From: Myxococcales bacterium
GTDB taxonomy: Bacteria; Myxococcota_A; Polyangia; Polyangiales; JADJMO01
Direction: 5' to 3'
Assembly: GCA_016709545.1 (NCBI GenBank)
Contig: JADJMO010000005.1
Span: forward strand, 62,001 to 126,000
DNA: 64,000 nucleotides
Both the position numbers and the translations under genes were made by a program. The notes under the pieces are model-generated. The model ran no database searches. It was not told where the DNA came from and saw only the letters and a list, made by a program, of their open reading frames with translations. Shown piece after piece: positions 25,638 to 33,628 of the stretch (the first letter of the stretch is position 1; each line of letters begins with the position of its first letter).

Positions 25638-27712
25638 GCGAGCGCGTCCTCTTCCACGACATGGCCGCCGAGCGGCTGCGCAGGCGCGCGACGTGGGCGG
25701 GCGGGGTGCTGACGGCGGCGGTGCTCGTCCCGTACGAGGTGGTCGGCGACGTTCCGCAGTGGATCTGGTCGCTGTTCGCGGAGCTGCCGTTCGCGGCGGT
25801 GGTCGCCGCCCTCGCGCCGTCTCTTGCCGGGCTGTCGATGATCGTCGCGGCCCGGGTCTGCAAGCGCCCCGCGTCGCTTGCGGTCGCGATCGTCGCCGCG
25901 CTGCTCGGCGCCGCGATCGTCGTCCGGCTCGGCGCCGACGCCTCGGCCTGGGAGGCGCTGCGGCTGCCCGAGAGCCTCGTGCGCCGCCCGTGGCCCGCGA
26001 TCCTCGCGATGGCGCTCGCGGGCGCGGCCGCCAACCTCACGTTCCAGCCGCACACGCGCAAGGCGGCGGCGCCACTGTTCGCCGTCTCGCTCGTGGCGCT
26101 CGTCGTGCACTACGCGTGGCCGGTACGAGGACAGGCGCCGTTCATGGCCATCGTCGCCGCCCTCGGCGCGATCCCCGATCTCCCCGAGCTGCGGTTCCAG
26201 GTCGGCATGGTGGTGCTGGTGGCGTTCGCCGCGTTCCCGCTGCTCGCCGTCGGCGGCGCCCTGTTCCACCTGCGCTCCCCGGCCACGCGCGACCAGACCA
26301 TCGCCGGCCTCGTGTGCACGTTCGGCCTGCCGGCGCTCCTGCTCCTCTTCGTGTACCGCGCGCTGATCATGGGGCTCGCCGGCGCCGGCGTGCTCGCCAC
26401 CATCGGCACCGCCGCGCTCCTCGCCGCCGTGCTCGCGCTGCTGACCGCGGTGGTCGAGCTCGTGGTGGACGAGCTCGCGGGGGGCACCACCGACCTCGAG
26501 CTCCCTCCAGGGCTGCCCCTGCCTCGCGCGGCGGGCGTCGCGGCGGCGGCGGTGGTGCTGGTCGTCGCGATCGAGGCGATCCTCGCGCGACCGCCGCAGA
26601 AGGGCGTCGCGTGGGAGCTCCACCCGGCGACGGAGAGCGAGCGCAAGCTGTACGGAGAGGCGGTGCTCACCTGGAGCGCCGCGCGCCGCGCGTGGGCCTC
26701 GCGCGAGGGGCAGCAGAGCGCCGAGGAGACGGTGCGCATGAAGGCCGCCGCGCGGGCCATGAGCGCCGCCGCCAAGGCGCTCGACCCGGGGCTCGCCGCC
26801 GCGATCGACACGCTCGCGCGCGAGGGCGACGACCTCGACGTCGCGGGGCGCAAGTTCCATAGACTCGTGATGGATGTGAACGAGGCCGCGCGCAAGGCCT
26901 CGGTGCCGTTCTACCTCGACCCCATCGTCATCCTCAGCGAGACCAAGGACGGCCTGCGTCGCACGTTCCGGGTCACCACCTACCAGATCGAGGAGGTCCG
27001 CCCGGTCAAGGTCGAGGGGCGCGCCTACGCGACGCTCCACGTGAAGACCCTCGGCGGCTTCGGCGGGCACGGGAGCCGGCTCGGCTTCTCGCGCGACGCG
27101 CAGCCGTTCGCCCTCGTGGTGCTCGACGAGATCGCCGCCGCCGAGAAGCAGTGGAAGCAGAGCGCGCTCGGCGACGAGCCCACCTGCCTCGACACGCTCG
27201 CGTTCTCACCCGCCGCCAACATGGCCCTTCGCCACTGCGGCAAGCTCCTCCGGCGCCTCTCGGTCGAGTACTCGCTGCGCGAGGCCATCGTCACCATGAC
27301 CGAGCGCCACGAGCTGCAGCACCAGATCGACGGGCCCCACCTGCCGATCTCGCCCTGGGTCGAGCGGCGCCTGGTCGGGTACGCCGAGCCCGCGCGCGAC
27401 CGGGCCAACCGCGAGCTGTCCGCCTACCTCGCCGAGATGACGAGCGAAGCGCCACCCCACCTCGCCCTCGTGCACGCGCTCCCCTTCGCGCTGCTCGCGC
27501 GCGGCGGCGCCGAGCACCACGTCGCGGTGATGATGCTGATGGCCCTCACCGACCAGAAGATCCCGCGCGCGCGCGAGGACGGCGTCGACGACGAGAAGAT
27601 CGGCAACGCCTTCGACGAGCTGTCCCACCTCACGGAGGAGGAGCTCCGCAAGCGCGCCGCCGAGGGCTGGAAAGCCGCCTTCGGCAGCAAGCTCCCCAAG
27701 GTCTCGCAGTGA
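25634..27712 (+). CDS. Polytopic membrane protein with a HELQH zinc-protease motif
   Basis: The 692-residue protein has about nine or ten hydrophobic helices in the first 330 residues and a large soluble C-terminal domain. In it the sequence TERHELQHQIDGPHLPIS contains H-E-L-Q-H, the HExxH zinc-binding motif, followed by ELSAYLAEM, where the Glu could be the third ligand. It is also close in style to membrane-linked metallopeptidases, but I cannot place it in a named family. Translation is coupled to the propeller gene upstream and to the small membrane protein downstream (GTGA). Confidence 0.78.
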   Translation: MSERVLFHDMAAERLRRRATWAGGVLTAAVLVPYEVVGDVPQWIWSLFAELPFAAVVAALAPSLAGLSMIVAARVCKRPASLAVAIVAALLGAAIVVRLGADASAWEALRLPESLVRRPWPAILAMALAGAAANLTFQPHTRKAAAPLFAVSLVALVVHYAWPVRGQAPFMAIVAALGAIPDLPELRFQVGMVVLVAFAAFPLLAVGGALFHLRSPATRDQTIAGLVCTFGLPALLLLFVYRALIMGLAGAGVLATIGTAALLAAVLALLTAVVELVVDELAGGTTDLELPPGLPLPRAAGVAAAAVVLVVAIEAILARPPQKGVAWELHPATESERKLYGEAVLTWSAARRAWASREGQQSAEETVRMKAAARAMSAAAKALDPGLAAAIDTLAREGDDLDVAGRKFHRLVMDVNEAARKASVPFYLDPIVILSETKDGLRRTFRVTTYQIEEVRPVKVEGRAYATLHVKTLGGFGGHGSRLGFSRDAQPFALVVLDEIAAAEKQWKQSALGDEPTCLDTLAFSPAANMALRHCGKLLRRLSVEYSLREAIVTMTERHELQHQIDGPHLPISPWVERRLVGYAEPARDRANRELSAYLAEMTSEAPPHLALVHALPFALLARGGAEHHVAVMMLMALTDQKIPRAREDGVDDEKIGNAFDELSHLTEEELRKRAAEGWKAAFGSKLPKVSQ

Positions 27713-28347
27713 GGCGGCTCGTGTTCGGCTCGGCGCTCGTGTTCGTCGTGGCCACGGCGATCGCGATGCTCCTCTACCCCGGCGGCACCTTCCTCGACCC
27801 CCACACCGTCGGACACCGCTTCTTCGCCAACTTCTTCTGCGATCTGTTCCACGCCCACGGCCTCGACGGCCGACCGAACCCCGGCGCCCCGCTGGCGCAG
27901 GCTGGCATGCTCGCGATGCTCGTCGCGCTCTGGGCGCACTTCATGGTGACCGCGCGCACCCTCGGGAGCGGCGTCCTGCGCTTCCTGGTGCGCGTCCTGG
28001 GGACGATGTCGGCGCTCGCCGCCATCGCGGTGCCCCTCACCCCCTCCGATCGGTTCCCACGGCTCCACGGGGTCTGCGTGCTCCTGGCCGCGGGTCCCGG
28101 GGTGCTCGCGGTCACCTGCGCCGTGGTGGGTCTCTTCCGCGATCGGGCCCTGTTCTCGGCGTGGCTCGGGGTCGCGCTGGCCGTGACCGCCGCGGTCGAC
28201 GCCGGCCTCTACGCCTGGCAGATGCGCACCCAGGCGCCGACCCCCCTCGCCCTCCCTGCGTTGCAGAAGGTGGCCGCCGGCATCCTGGTCGCCTGGATGC
28301 TCGTCGTCGCCGACCACGACCGACGACGGCCACGCAGCCCTGCGTGA
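27709..28347 (+). CDS. Small polytopic membrane protein (DUF998-like)
   Basis: The 212-residue protein has six or so helices. Segments YPGGTFLDP, FFANFFCDLFH and PSDRFPRLHGVCVLLA resemble DUF998-type membrane proteins, an assignment I hold loosely. It starts at GTG 27709 in the stop codon of the HELQH protein, so three genes (propeller, HELQH protein, this one) form one coupled unit. Confidence 0.7.
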   Translation: MRRLVFGSALVFVVATAIAMLLYPGGTFLDPHTVGHRFFANFFCDLFHAHGLDGRPNPGAPLAQAGMLAMLVALWAHFMVTARTLGSGVLRFLVRVLGTMSALAAIAVPLTPSDRFPRLHGVCVLLAAGPGVLAVTCAVVGLFRDRALFSAWLGVALAVTAAVDAGLYAWQMRTQAPTPLALPALQKVAAGILVAWMLVVADHDRRRPRSPA

Positions 28348-28379
28348 CTTCGTGCTCCTCCGGGGTCTACGCTCGGTGC

Positions 28380-29327
28380 ATGGCCCTCGACGATCTCGCC
28401 CGCGTGCTGTCCGACAAGAAGCGCCTCGGCCTCGACGACGAGCTCTGCGACAAGCTGCGCATCACCGACGCCCAGGTGACCCGCGCGCGCCTCGAGGCCG
28501 AGGCGAACGAGCGCGCCCACGTGTCGATCCACCTGGTCGGCGTGTGGGTCGAGGACTGCCGCGACGCGATCGGCAAGGGCGAGGTCTACTGGTGGTCGAT
28601 CCCGATGCTCGGCCAGGGCGACGGCAAGATCCGCTGGAGCCCGCTCGTCGGGTTGCCTACGGGGGTGCCGCCCACCTCGGTCGGAAGCAAGAAGTGGCTG
28701 CCGGGCATCTCGCTGAAGGACCCCCCGCTGCTCGCGGTGGCGCCCCCCGACGACGAGGTCGCCGCGTGCATCGTGCGCATCGGATTCTACGAGGACGACT
28801 GGGCGCCGGCGGAGCTCGGCTCCGCGCTCAAGGTCGGCATGGAGGCGCTCGCCGAGGCCAAGCTGCCGGTCGCGGACATCGACGCCTTCGTGAAGCCGAT
28901 CCGCACCCCCCTGTGGGAGGCCCTCAAGGCCAAGCAAGACGACTTCATGCTCGAGCGCGACGCGAAGTTCCTCCGCGAGGAGGGCCAGGGCTTCGGCGCC
29001 GGCTCGATCACCTCGATGCTCACCGAGTACGTGCGTGTGTACCTGTTCGCGAAGGACACCGAGCGCACCGAGCAGTGCGGGCCGTTCGAGCTGATCAAGG
29101 GCCAGGAGCAGCGCATCATCTTCCCCTCCTCGCTCGAAGGCGGCGGTCAGCTCGCGGTGTTCGCGCGCGGCAAGGTGCAGGTCGACCCGTTCGGGGCGCT
29201 CGACGTGGACAAGCCGTTCGTCGACACCACCATCGAGTCCCGCCACGAGGCCGGCCTCGCCAAGGGCTTCACGGTGACCGCCGAGGAGAAGGCCGAGGTC
29301 GTCGCCTGGTACACGCCGCCGCGCTGA
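28380..29327 (+). CDS. Conserved-looking cytoplasmic protein of unknown function
   Basis: The 315-residue protein has no signal or membrane helix and no motif that I recognise. It is well behaved for coding: even composition, few rare codons, and distinct segments such as HVSIHLVGVWVEDCRDAIGKGEVYWWSIPMLG and VRIGFYEDDWAPAELGSALK. It starts at ATG 28380, 33 bases after the membrane protein gene, and could be the last gene of that unit. Confidence 0.65.
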   Translation: MALDDLARVLSDKKRLGLDDELCDKLRITDAQVTRARLEAEANERAHVSIHLVGVWVEDCRDAIGKGEVYWWSIPMLGQGDGKIRWSPLVGLPTGVPPTSVGSKKWLPGISLKDPPLLAVAPPDDEVAACIVRIGFYEDDWAPAELGSALKVGMEALAEAKLPVADIDAFVKPIRTPLWEALKAKQDDFMLERDAKFLREEGQGFGAGSITSMLTEYVRVYLFAKDTERTEQCGPFELIKGQEQRIIFPSSLEGGGQLAVFARGKVQVDPFGALDVDKPFVDTTIESRHEAGLAKGFTVTAEEKAEVVAWYTPPR

Positions 29328-29336
29328 GCGGCGCGT

Positions 29337-29608
29337 TCACCCCCGCGGCGCGCCTCGCGGCACCGCGCTCGACCCAGGCCGCCACTCGCTCGCCGACAGC
29401 CGGCCGATCGCAGAGAAGCGCGGATCGTCGCGCAGGAACGCGTGCAACGCGCGCCGCACACGAGCGAACTCGGCCGGACGCCCTCCGCCTCGGACGCCAC
29501 GCGGTCCCGCGGGGGCACCGCGCACGCGAACACCACCCGCGAGTCCGGCTCTTCCGCGCTCCGAGCGTACAACGCGACCGGCAGGATCGCTCGCGGCGCG
29601 CCCAGCAA
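29337..29608 (-). pseudogene. Degenerate minus-strand reading frame, unknown family
   Basis: Two overlapping minus-strand frames read as one protein if one base is shifted near 29480: LLGAPRAILPVALYARSAEEP then EFARVRRALHAFLRDDPRFSAIGR to a stop at 29337. The only start in frame is TTG 29608, and the frame stays open upstream. It diverges from the RAYT gene across an AT-rich spacer (29630-29655), the least GC-rich stretch nearby. The composition looks coding, but no family is recognised. The rest of 29328-29655 holds nothing else that I see. Confidence 0.4.
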
Positions 29609-29655
29609 TCTTCCCGCCGATGCCTTGACGCGGCAGTATTTATCGCCATATTCAT

Positions 29656-30318
29656 ATGATGCAGCTGTCGCTCCTAGACCCCGATCGTCCTCGCCCGGTC
29701 GGTTGAGGTGGAGCCCGCGTCGGGGCCGGCCGCCCGCGGCGCACCGGCAGCGAGTCGCACCGCCGGCGGCCCGAGGTCTCGTCCGAGGTCCCGCAGCACG
29801 TCACCCTGCGCGTGGCCCAGCACGTATGGAACCTCCGCGCCGAGCGGTGCTTCGGGCCGATTCGCCGTGCGCTCGCGGGGGTCCAGCGGGCCGACTTCCG
29901 GGTCGTCCACTACTCCGTGCAGGGCAACCACCTGCACCTCGTGATCGAGGCGGGCGGCCGCGCCGCGCTCACCTTCGGGCTCCGTGGTCTCACGGTCCGC
30001 GTGGCCCGCGCGCTCAACCGCGTGATGGGCCGCTCGGGCAAGGTCCTCGCCGGTCGCGCGCACGTTCGCGCGCTCCGCACGCCGACCGAGGTCAAGAACG
30101 CGCTCCGCTACGTCCTCCTGAACCACAACCAGCACGTGGGGGGAGACACGGTCGATCCCTGCTCCACCGCGCCCTGGTTCCACGACTGGTCCGCGCTCGA
30201 CGTGTTGCCCCCCCGCCCCGGGCCGTGGCCACCCGAACGCGTCGATCGCGCGCCTCGGACGTGGCTGCTCTCGACGGGGTATCGTCGTGGTCGCTCGCGG
30301 AACCGGGTCAGGCGCTGA
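29656..30318 (+). pseudogene. REP-associated (RAYT) Y1-type transposase, frame interrupted
   Basis: RAYT proteins are single-copy, domesticated IS200-like HUH transposases. The core segment VTLRVAQHVWNLRAERCFGP, the HUH pair in VQGNHLHLVIEAGG, RALNRVMGRSGKVLAGRAHVR and the Tyr in ALRYVLLNHNQH match the family as seen in myxobacteria. The expected N-terminus (QLSLLDPDRPRP, a basic WSPRRGRPP stretch, RRPEVSSEVPQHVTLRV) is present, but in three frames: shifts are needed near 29704 and 29765. It ends head-on with the amidase gene, overlapping it by 11 bases. No flanking REP hairpins were identified. Confidence 0.8.
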
Positions 30319-31524
30319 GACGCCACGGCGGGCGCCAGCCGCCGAACACCTGCTCGATCCACCCCGCCACGGTCAGCGTGAGCACGTCGCGGTTGCGCGC
30401 GCCGAGCACCTGCACGCCGACCGGGAGGCCGTCGTCGAAGCCGGTGGGCACCGCGGTCGAGGGGAGCTCGAGCGGGTTGAACGTGCCGGAGTAGGTGAAG
30501 CCGAGGAAGTGCAGCATCGCGTGCAGACCGTGGCGGGGGGCCGCGCGGTGGAAGACCGGGCAGACGAGCACGCCGTTCGGTCCGAGCTTGTCCTCGATCT
30601 CGCGCTGCATCTCGTGGCGGAGGTCGGCCATCTGCTTGCCCCACTTCGGCGCCTTGGCGATCGCCTTCTCGAGCGCCGCGAGCGCGAGCACCGGGAACGT
30701 GTGCGCCGAGCGCCGCACCGGCCAGCGCAGCCACTCGCGTGCACGTCGCGCGGCGACAGCGACTCCTCGGTCCACGAGGGCCCGTCGACCGAGAGGTCCT
30801 TGCCGTCGGGGCGCGCGAGGATCGGCATCACCGCGCGCAGATCGGACACCCTTCGCGCCATCGGTCCGAGCACCTTGTAGCGAGCGATGAGGCCGCGTGC
30901 GCCCGGCCACGCGCCGGTCTCGGGCATGCGACCGCCGCTCGGCTTGTGCCCGGCGATGCCGTTGAAGAACGCGGGCAGGCGGATCGAGCCGCCCATGTCG
31001 CCGCCGATCCCGATCGGCGAGCCGCCCGCGCCGATGATGGCGCCCTCGCCGCCCGACGAGCCGCCCGGCGTGTGGCGTGCGGAGTAGGCGTTCGAGGTGC
31101 GCCCGTAGACCTTGTTGTAGCACTCGTACCAGGTGAGGCCCTCGGGCACGTTGGTCGTGCCGAGCAGGACGAAGCCCGCCTCCTTCATGCGCGCGACCAC
31201 CGTGGCGTCGCGCGGCGCGACCACGTTGCGTCGCCGGACGAGGCCGCCGGTGTTGGGCAGACCGCGCACCTCGAGGTGCTCCTTGCTGGTGAAGGGCACG
31301 CCGAGGAACGGGGGCAGATCGGCCTCGCGGGCGGCGAGCCTGCGCTCGGCGGCGCGGGCCTCGGCGTGGGCGGCCGAGAACAGCGGCCGCACCACCGCGT
31401 TGAGCCGACCGTTCACCTCCTCGATGCGACGGACGTGGGTCTCGACGACCTCGACCGGCGAGACCTCGCGGGCGCGGATCTTCGCCGCGAGCTCCACGGC
31501 GGACAGCTCGAGCAGCGGGTTCAC
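30308..31524 (-). CDS. FAAH-like amidase signature family hydrolase (frame interrupted, probably internally shortened)
   Basis: This enzyme family cleaves amides, including fatty-acid amides, using a Ser-cisSer-Lys triad. All three are visible: Lys in GVPFTSKEHL, cis-Ser in HTPGGSSGGEGA and nucleophile Ser in GGDMGGSIRLPA. Start is GTG 31524 inside the TetR stop. After SVDGPSWTEESLSP the frame shifts near 30745 and resumes with EWLRWPVRRSAHTFP, ending PVGVQVLGARNRD ... LSA. The total is about 405 residues, shorter than the usual 450-500, and the missing part lies at the frame break, so bases are probably absent from the sequence there. Confidence 0.82.
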
Positions 31525-32108
31525 GACGCCGCCTTTCGCGCGGGCGCGAGCGGCTCGAGCAGGTCGAGCGCCTCGCCGCCGAGCGCGAGCAGGTCGCTCC
31601 TGGCGCCGCTCGCCGCCCAGTCCTCGAGCACCACGCGGGTCACCCCGATGGTCGCCGCCGCGCAGATGCGCGCCCGCCGCGTGCCGCCGAGCGCCTCCTC
31701 GATCGCTCCCTCGAACGCCCGATCGAGCTCGAGGTCGCGCGCGACGAGCGAGGGCGCCGCCGCGACGATGGTGCGTTCTTCGAGGATCTGCTTGCGACGC
31801 GCCACGTATTCCGTCGCGAGCGCGAGGCACGCCCGCCGGACGAGCGCGAACGGGGCCTCTCCCTTGCGAGGCGCCGCGAGCAGGGCCCGGAAGCTCGCGA
31901 GCTGTTCGTGACGGCGCTCGAGCAGCACCGCCTCTTTGGTCGGAAAATACCGGAAGAACGAGCGACGGGAGACCTCGGCCGCCGCGGCGATCTCGTCGAT
32001 GGTGACCGCGTCGAACCCGCGCGCGCGGAACAGCCGCAACGCGGCGTCGATCAGCGCCTCGCGGACCGCCGCCTTCTTCTTGTCGCGGAGGGAGAGTTCT
32101 TGCTCCAT
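31521..32108 (-). CDS. TetR family regulator of the lyase-amidase operon
   Basis: The 195-residue protein has an N-terminal helix-turn-helix (AVREALIDAALRLFRARGFDAVT, VSRRSFFRYFPTKE) and a variable ligand-binding C-terminus. It sits between the PLP lyase gene (four bases upstream) and the amidase gene (overlapping GTGA), so it is cotranscribed with both. Two dyads over the operon promoter (33587-33618) are the likely operator for autoregulation. Confidence 0.9.
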   Translation of the reverse strand: MEQELSLRDKKKAAVREALIDAALRLFRARGFDAVTIDEIAAAAEVSRRSFFRYFPTKEAVLLERRHEQLASFRALLAAPRKGEAPFALVRRACLALATEYVARRKQILEERTIVAAAPSLVARDLELDRAFEGAIEEALGGTRRARICAAATIGVTRVVLEDWAASGARSDLLALGGEALDLLEPLAPARKAAS

Positions 32109-32111
32109 GGC

Positions 32112-33566
32112 TCAGCGGCTCGAGGGGACGAACATCTCGTTCACGTACTCGACCAGCAGGCGCTCCTGGAGGGGCCGCGGCAGCGCGTCGAGCAGGTGGT
32201 TGGTGTCGGCCATCTCGTCCGGGGTGGGCCCGTCGCCCGAGCCGCGGGTCATCGCCACGATGTTCGCCATCGCCTGCCCGCTCGGGTCGGCCTCGATCTG
32301 CGCGGTGAGCGCCTGCGCCATCGGCGCGAGATCGGGCTGCGGACGGCCGCGAAGCTCCTCGACGGCCGCGCGCAGATCCTTCAGGAGGGCCTCGGTCCAC
32401 TGCACGTTGCTCGGCTGGATCGACAGGTGGACGTTGGCCGGCGAGGAGCCGTAGGCGAGCTGCGGCTGGATGTACCAGCCGCGCTTCTTCATCGCGTCGC
32501 ACAGCTGGAACACGCTGAGCTCGTCGGATGCGAAGGCGACGAGGGTCATCTCCGGCTCGCCGAGCACCCGCAGACCCGGGATCGCGCGGATGCCGGCCAC
32601 GAGCGCGCGCTGGGTCGCGAGCAGGTCCTTCGCGATGCGCAGGTAGCCCGCGTCGCCGACGAACTGCAGCACCGCCCACGCCGCCGCCATCGGCCCGCCG
32701 GACTTGCTGCTCTGGATGGTGTTGTTGACCATCGTGTAGCCGGTCCAGCTCGAGCATGCGTAGATCTGGTGCCGCCGCAGCGCCTTGTCGCGGTAGAGCA
32801 CGATCGACGCGCCCTTCGGGCAGAGCGCGTACTTGTGGAAGTCCATGCTCATCGAGGTGACGCCGGGCACGCGGAAGTCGAAGTCGGGCACCTCGGCGCC
32901 GAGACGCCGGAAGTACGGCAGCAAGAACCCGCCGATGCACCCGTCGACGTGGCAGAGGAGCCCCCGCTCGGCCGCGAGCGCGGCGATCTCGCGCACCGGA
33001 TCGACGACGCCGTGCGCGTACGACGACGCCGAGGCGACCAGCATCATGGTGCGCTCGGTGATCGCGGCCTTCATCTGCGCCGGGTCGGCGCGGAACGTCT
33101 CGGGGTTCACCGGCACCGGCACGGCGGTCACGTCGAGGTAGTGCGCCGCCTTGAAGAACGCCGCATGCGCCGTGATGGGGAGGACGAGCTCGGGCTTGCC
33201 CGCGACCTCGGGGTGCAGCGCGCGGAAGTGGTCCCGCGCCGCCTTGATCGCGAGCATGATGCTCTCGGTGCCGCCGCTCGTGAAGTTGCCGACCACGTGC
33301 TCGTCGCCGCCGAGGTGCGCGCGCGCCATCGCGGCGAGGTCGTTCTCGAATTGGAGCAGGCTCGGGAACACCGTGGGGTCGAGGCCGTTCTCGGTGAGGA
33401 ACGCCATGTAGGCGTGCTTGCCCACCTCCTCGATCTCCTTGCCGCCGTCGTACACGTACGCGTACGCGCGGCCCTTGCGCCAGGCCAGGTCCTTGGCGCG
33501 CGCCTGCTCGAGGGCAGCGAACACGGTCTCACGATCCAGGCCGGTCTCGGGGATGCGGGTCGTCAT
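32112..33566 (-). CDS. PLP-dependent lyase, sphingosine-1-phosphate lyase-like (group II decarboxylase fold)
   Basis: The 484-residue enzyme has the fold of group II decarboxylases. The cofactor Lys is in DFHKYALCPKGASIVLYRDK, and the following region NNTIQSSKSGGPMAAAWA with FVGDAGY parallels eukaryotic and Legionella sphingosine-1-phosphate lyases (HKYGYAPKGSS ... SRAGG ... FGENGY). VTSGGTES-type contact appears as NFTSGGTESIMLA. Such lyases split phosphorylated sphingoid bases into an aldehyde and phosphoethanolamine. The substrate here is not proven; an aromatic or acidic amino-acid decarboxylase is a weaker alternative. It leads the three-gene operon with the TetR and amidase genes. Confidence 0.85.
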   Translation of the reverse strand: MTTRIPETGLDRETVFAALEQARAKDLAWRKGRAYAYVYDGGKEIEEVGKHAYMAFLTENGLDPTVFPSLLQFENDLAAMARAHLGGDEHVVGNFTSGGTESIMLAIKAARDHFRALHPEVAGKPELVLPITAHAAFFKAAHYLDVTAVPVPVNPETFRADPAQMKAAITERTMMLVASASSYAHGVVDPVREIAALAAERGLLCHVDGCIGGFLLPYFRRLGAEVPDFDFRVPGVTSMSMDFHKYALCPKGASIVLYRDKALRRHQIYACSSWTGYTMVNNTIQSSKSGGPMAAAWAVLQFVGDAGYLRIAKDLLATQRALVAGIRAIPGLRVLGEPEMTLVAFASDELSVFQLCDAMKKRGWYIQPQLAYGSSPANVHLSIQPSNVQWTEALLKDLRAAVEELRGRPQPDLAPMAQALTAQIEADPSGQAMANIVAMTRGSGDGPTPDEMADTNHLLDALPRPLQERLLVEYVNEMFVPSSR

Positions 33567-33574
33567 GGCCCGCC

Positions 33575-33602
33575 ACTCTAACAATATGGCACTCGGTGTC
33601 AA
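33575..33602 (-). promoter_or_regulatory. Promoter of the lyase-TetR-amidase operon
   Basis: On the minus strand TTGACA (33602-33597) is a perfect -35 box, followed after 16 bases by TAGAGT (33580-33575), a fair -10. Only eight bases separate the -10 from the ATG at 33566, so the transcript would start at or next to the start codon and be leaderless. Confidence 0.6.
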
Positions 33603-33618
33603 GTGGCATTCGGTGCCA
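33587..33618. promoter_or_regulatory. Twin TetR-type operators
   Basis: TGGCACTCGGTGTCA (33587-33601) and TGGCATTCGGTGCCA (33604-33618) are 15-base dyads with the same sequence at 12 or more positions, 17 bases apart start to start. The first overlaps the -35 box; the second lies just upstream of it. Confidence 0.65.
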
Positions 33619-33628
33619 CTTGTTGGAA

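Noticed and set aside
29656..30318. Complete insertion sequence with terminal repeats
   Set aside because: Only the Y1 transposase-like gene is visible. I found no flanking hairpins or target duplication, and RAYT genes are normally single and not part of an IS.
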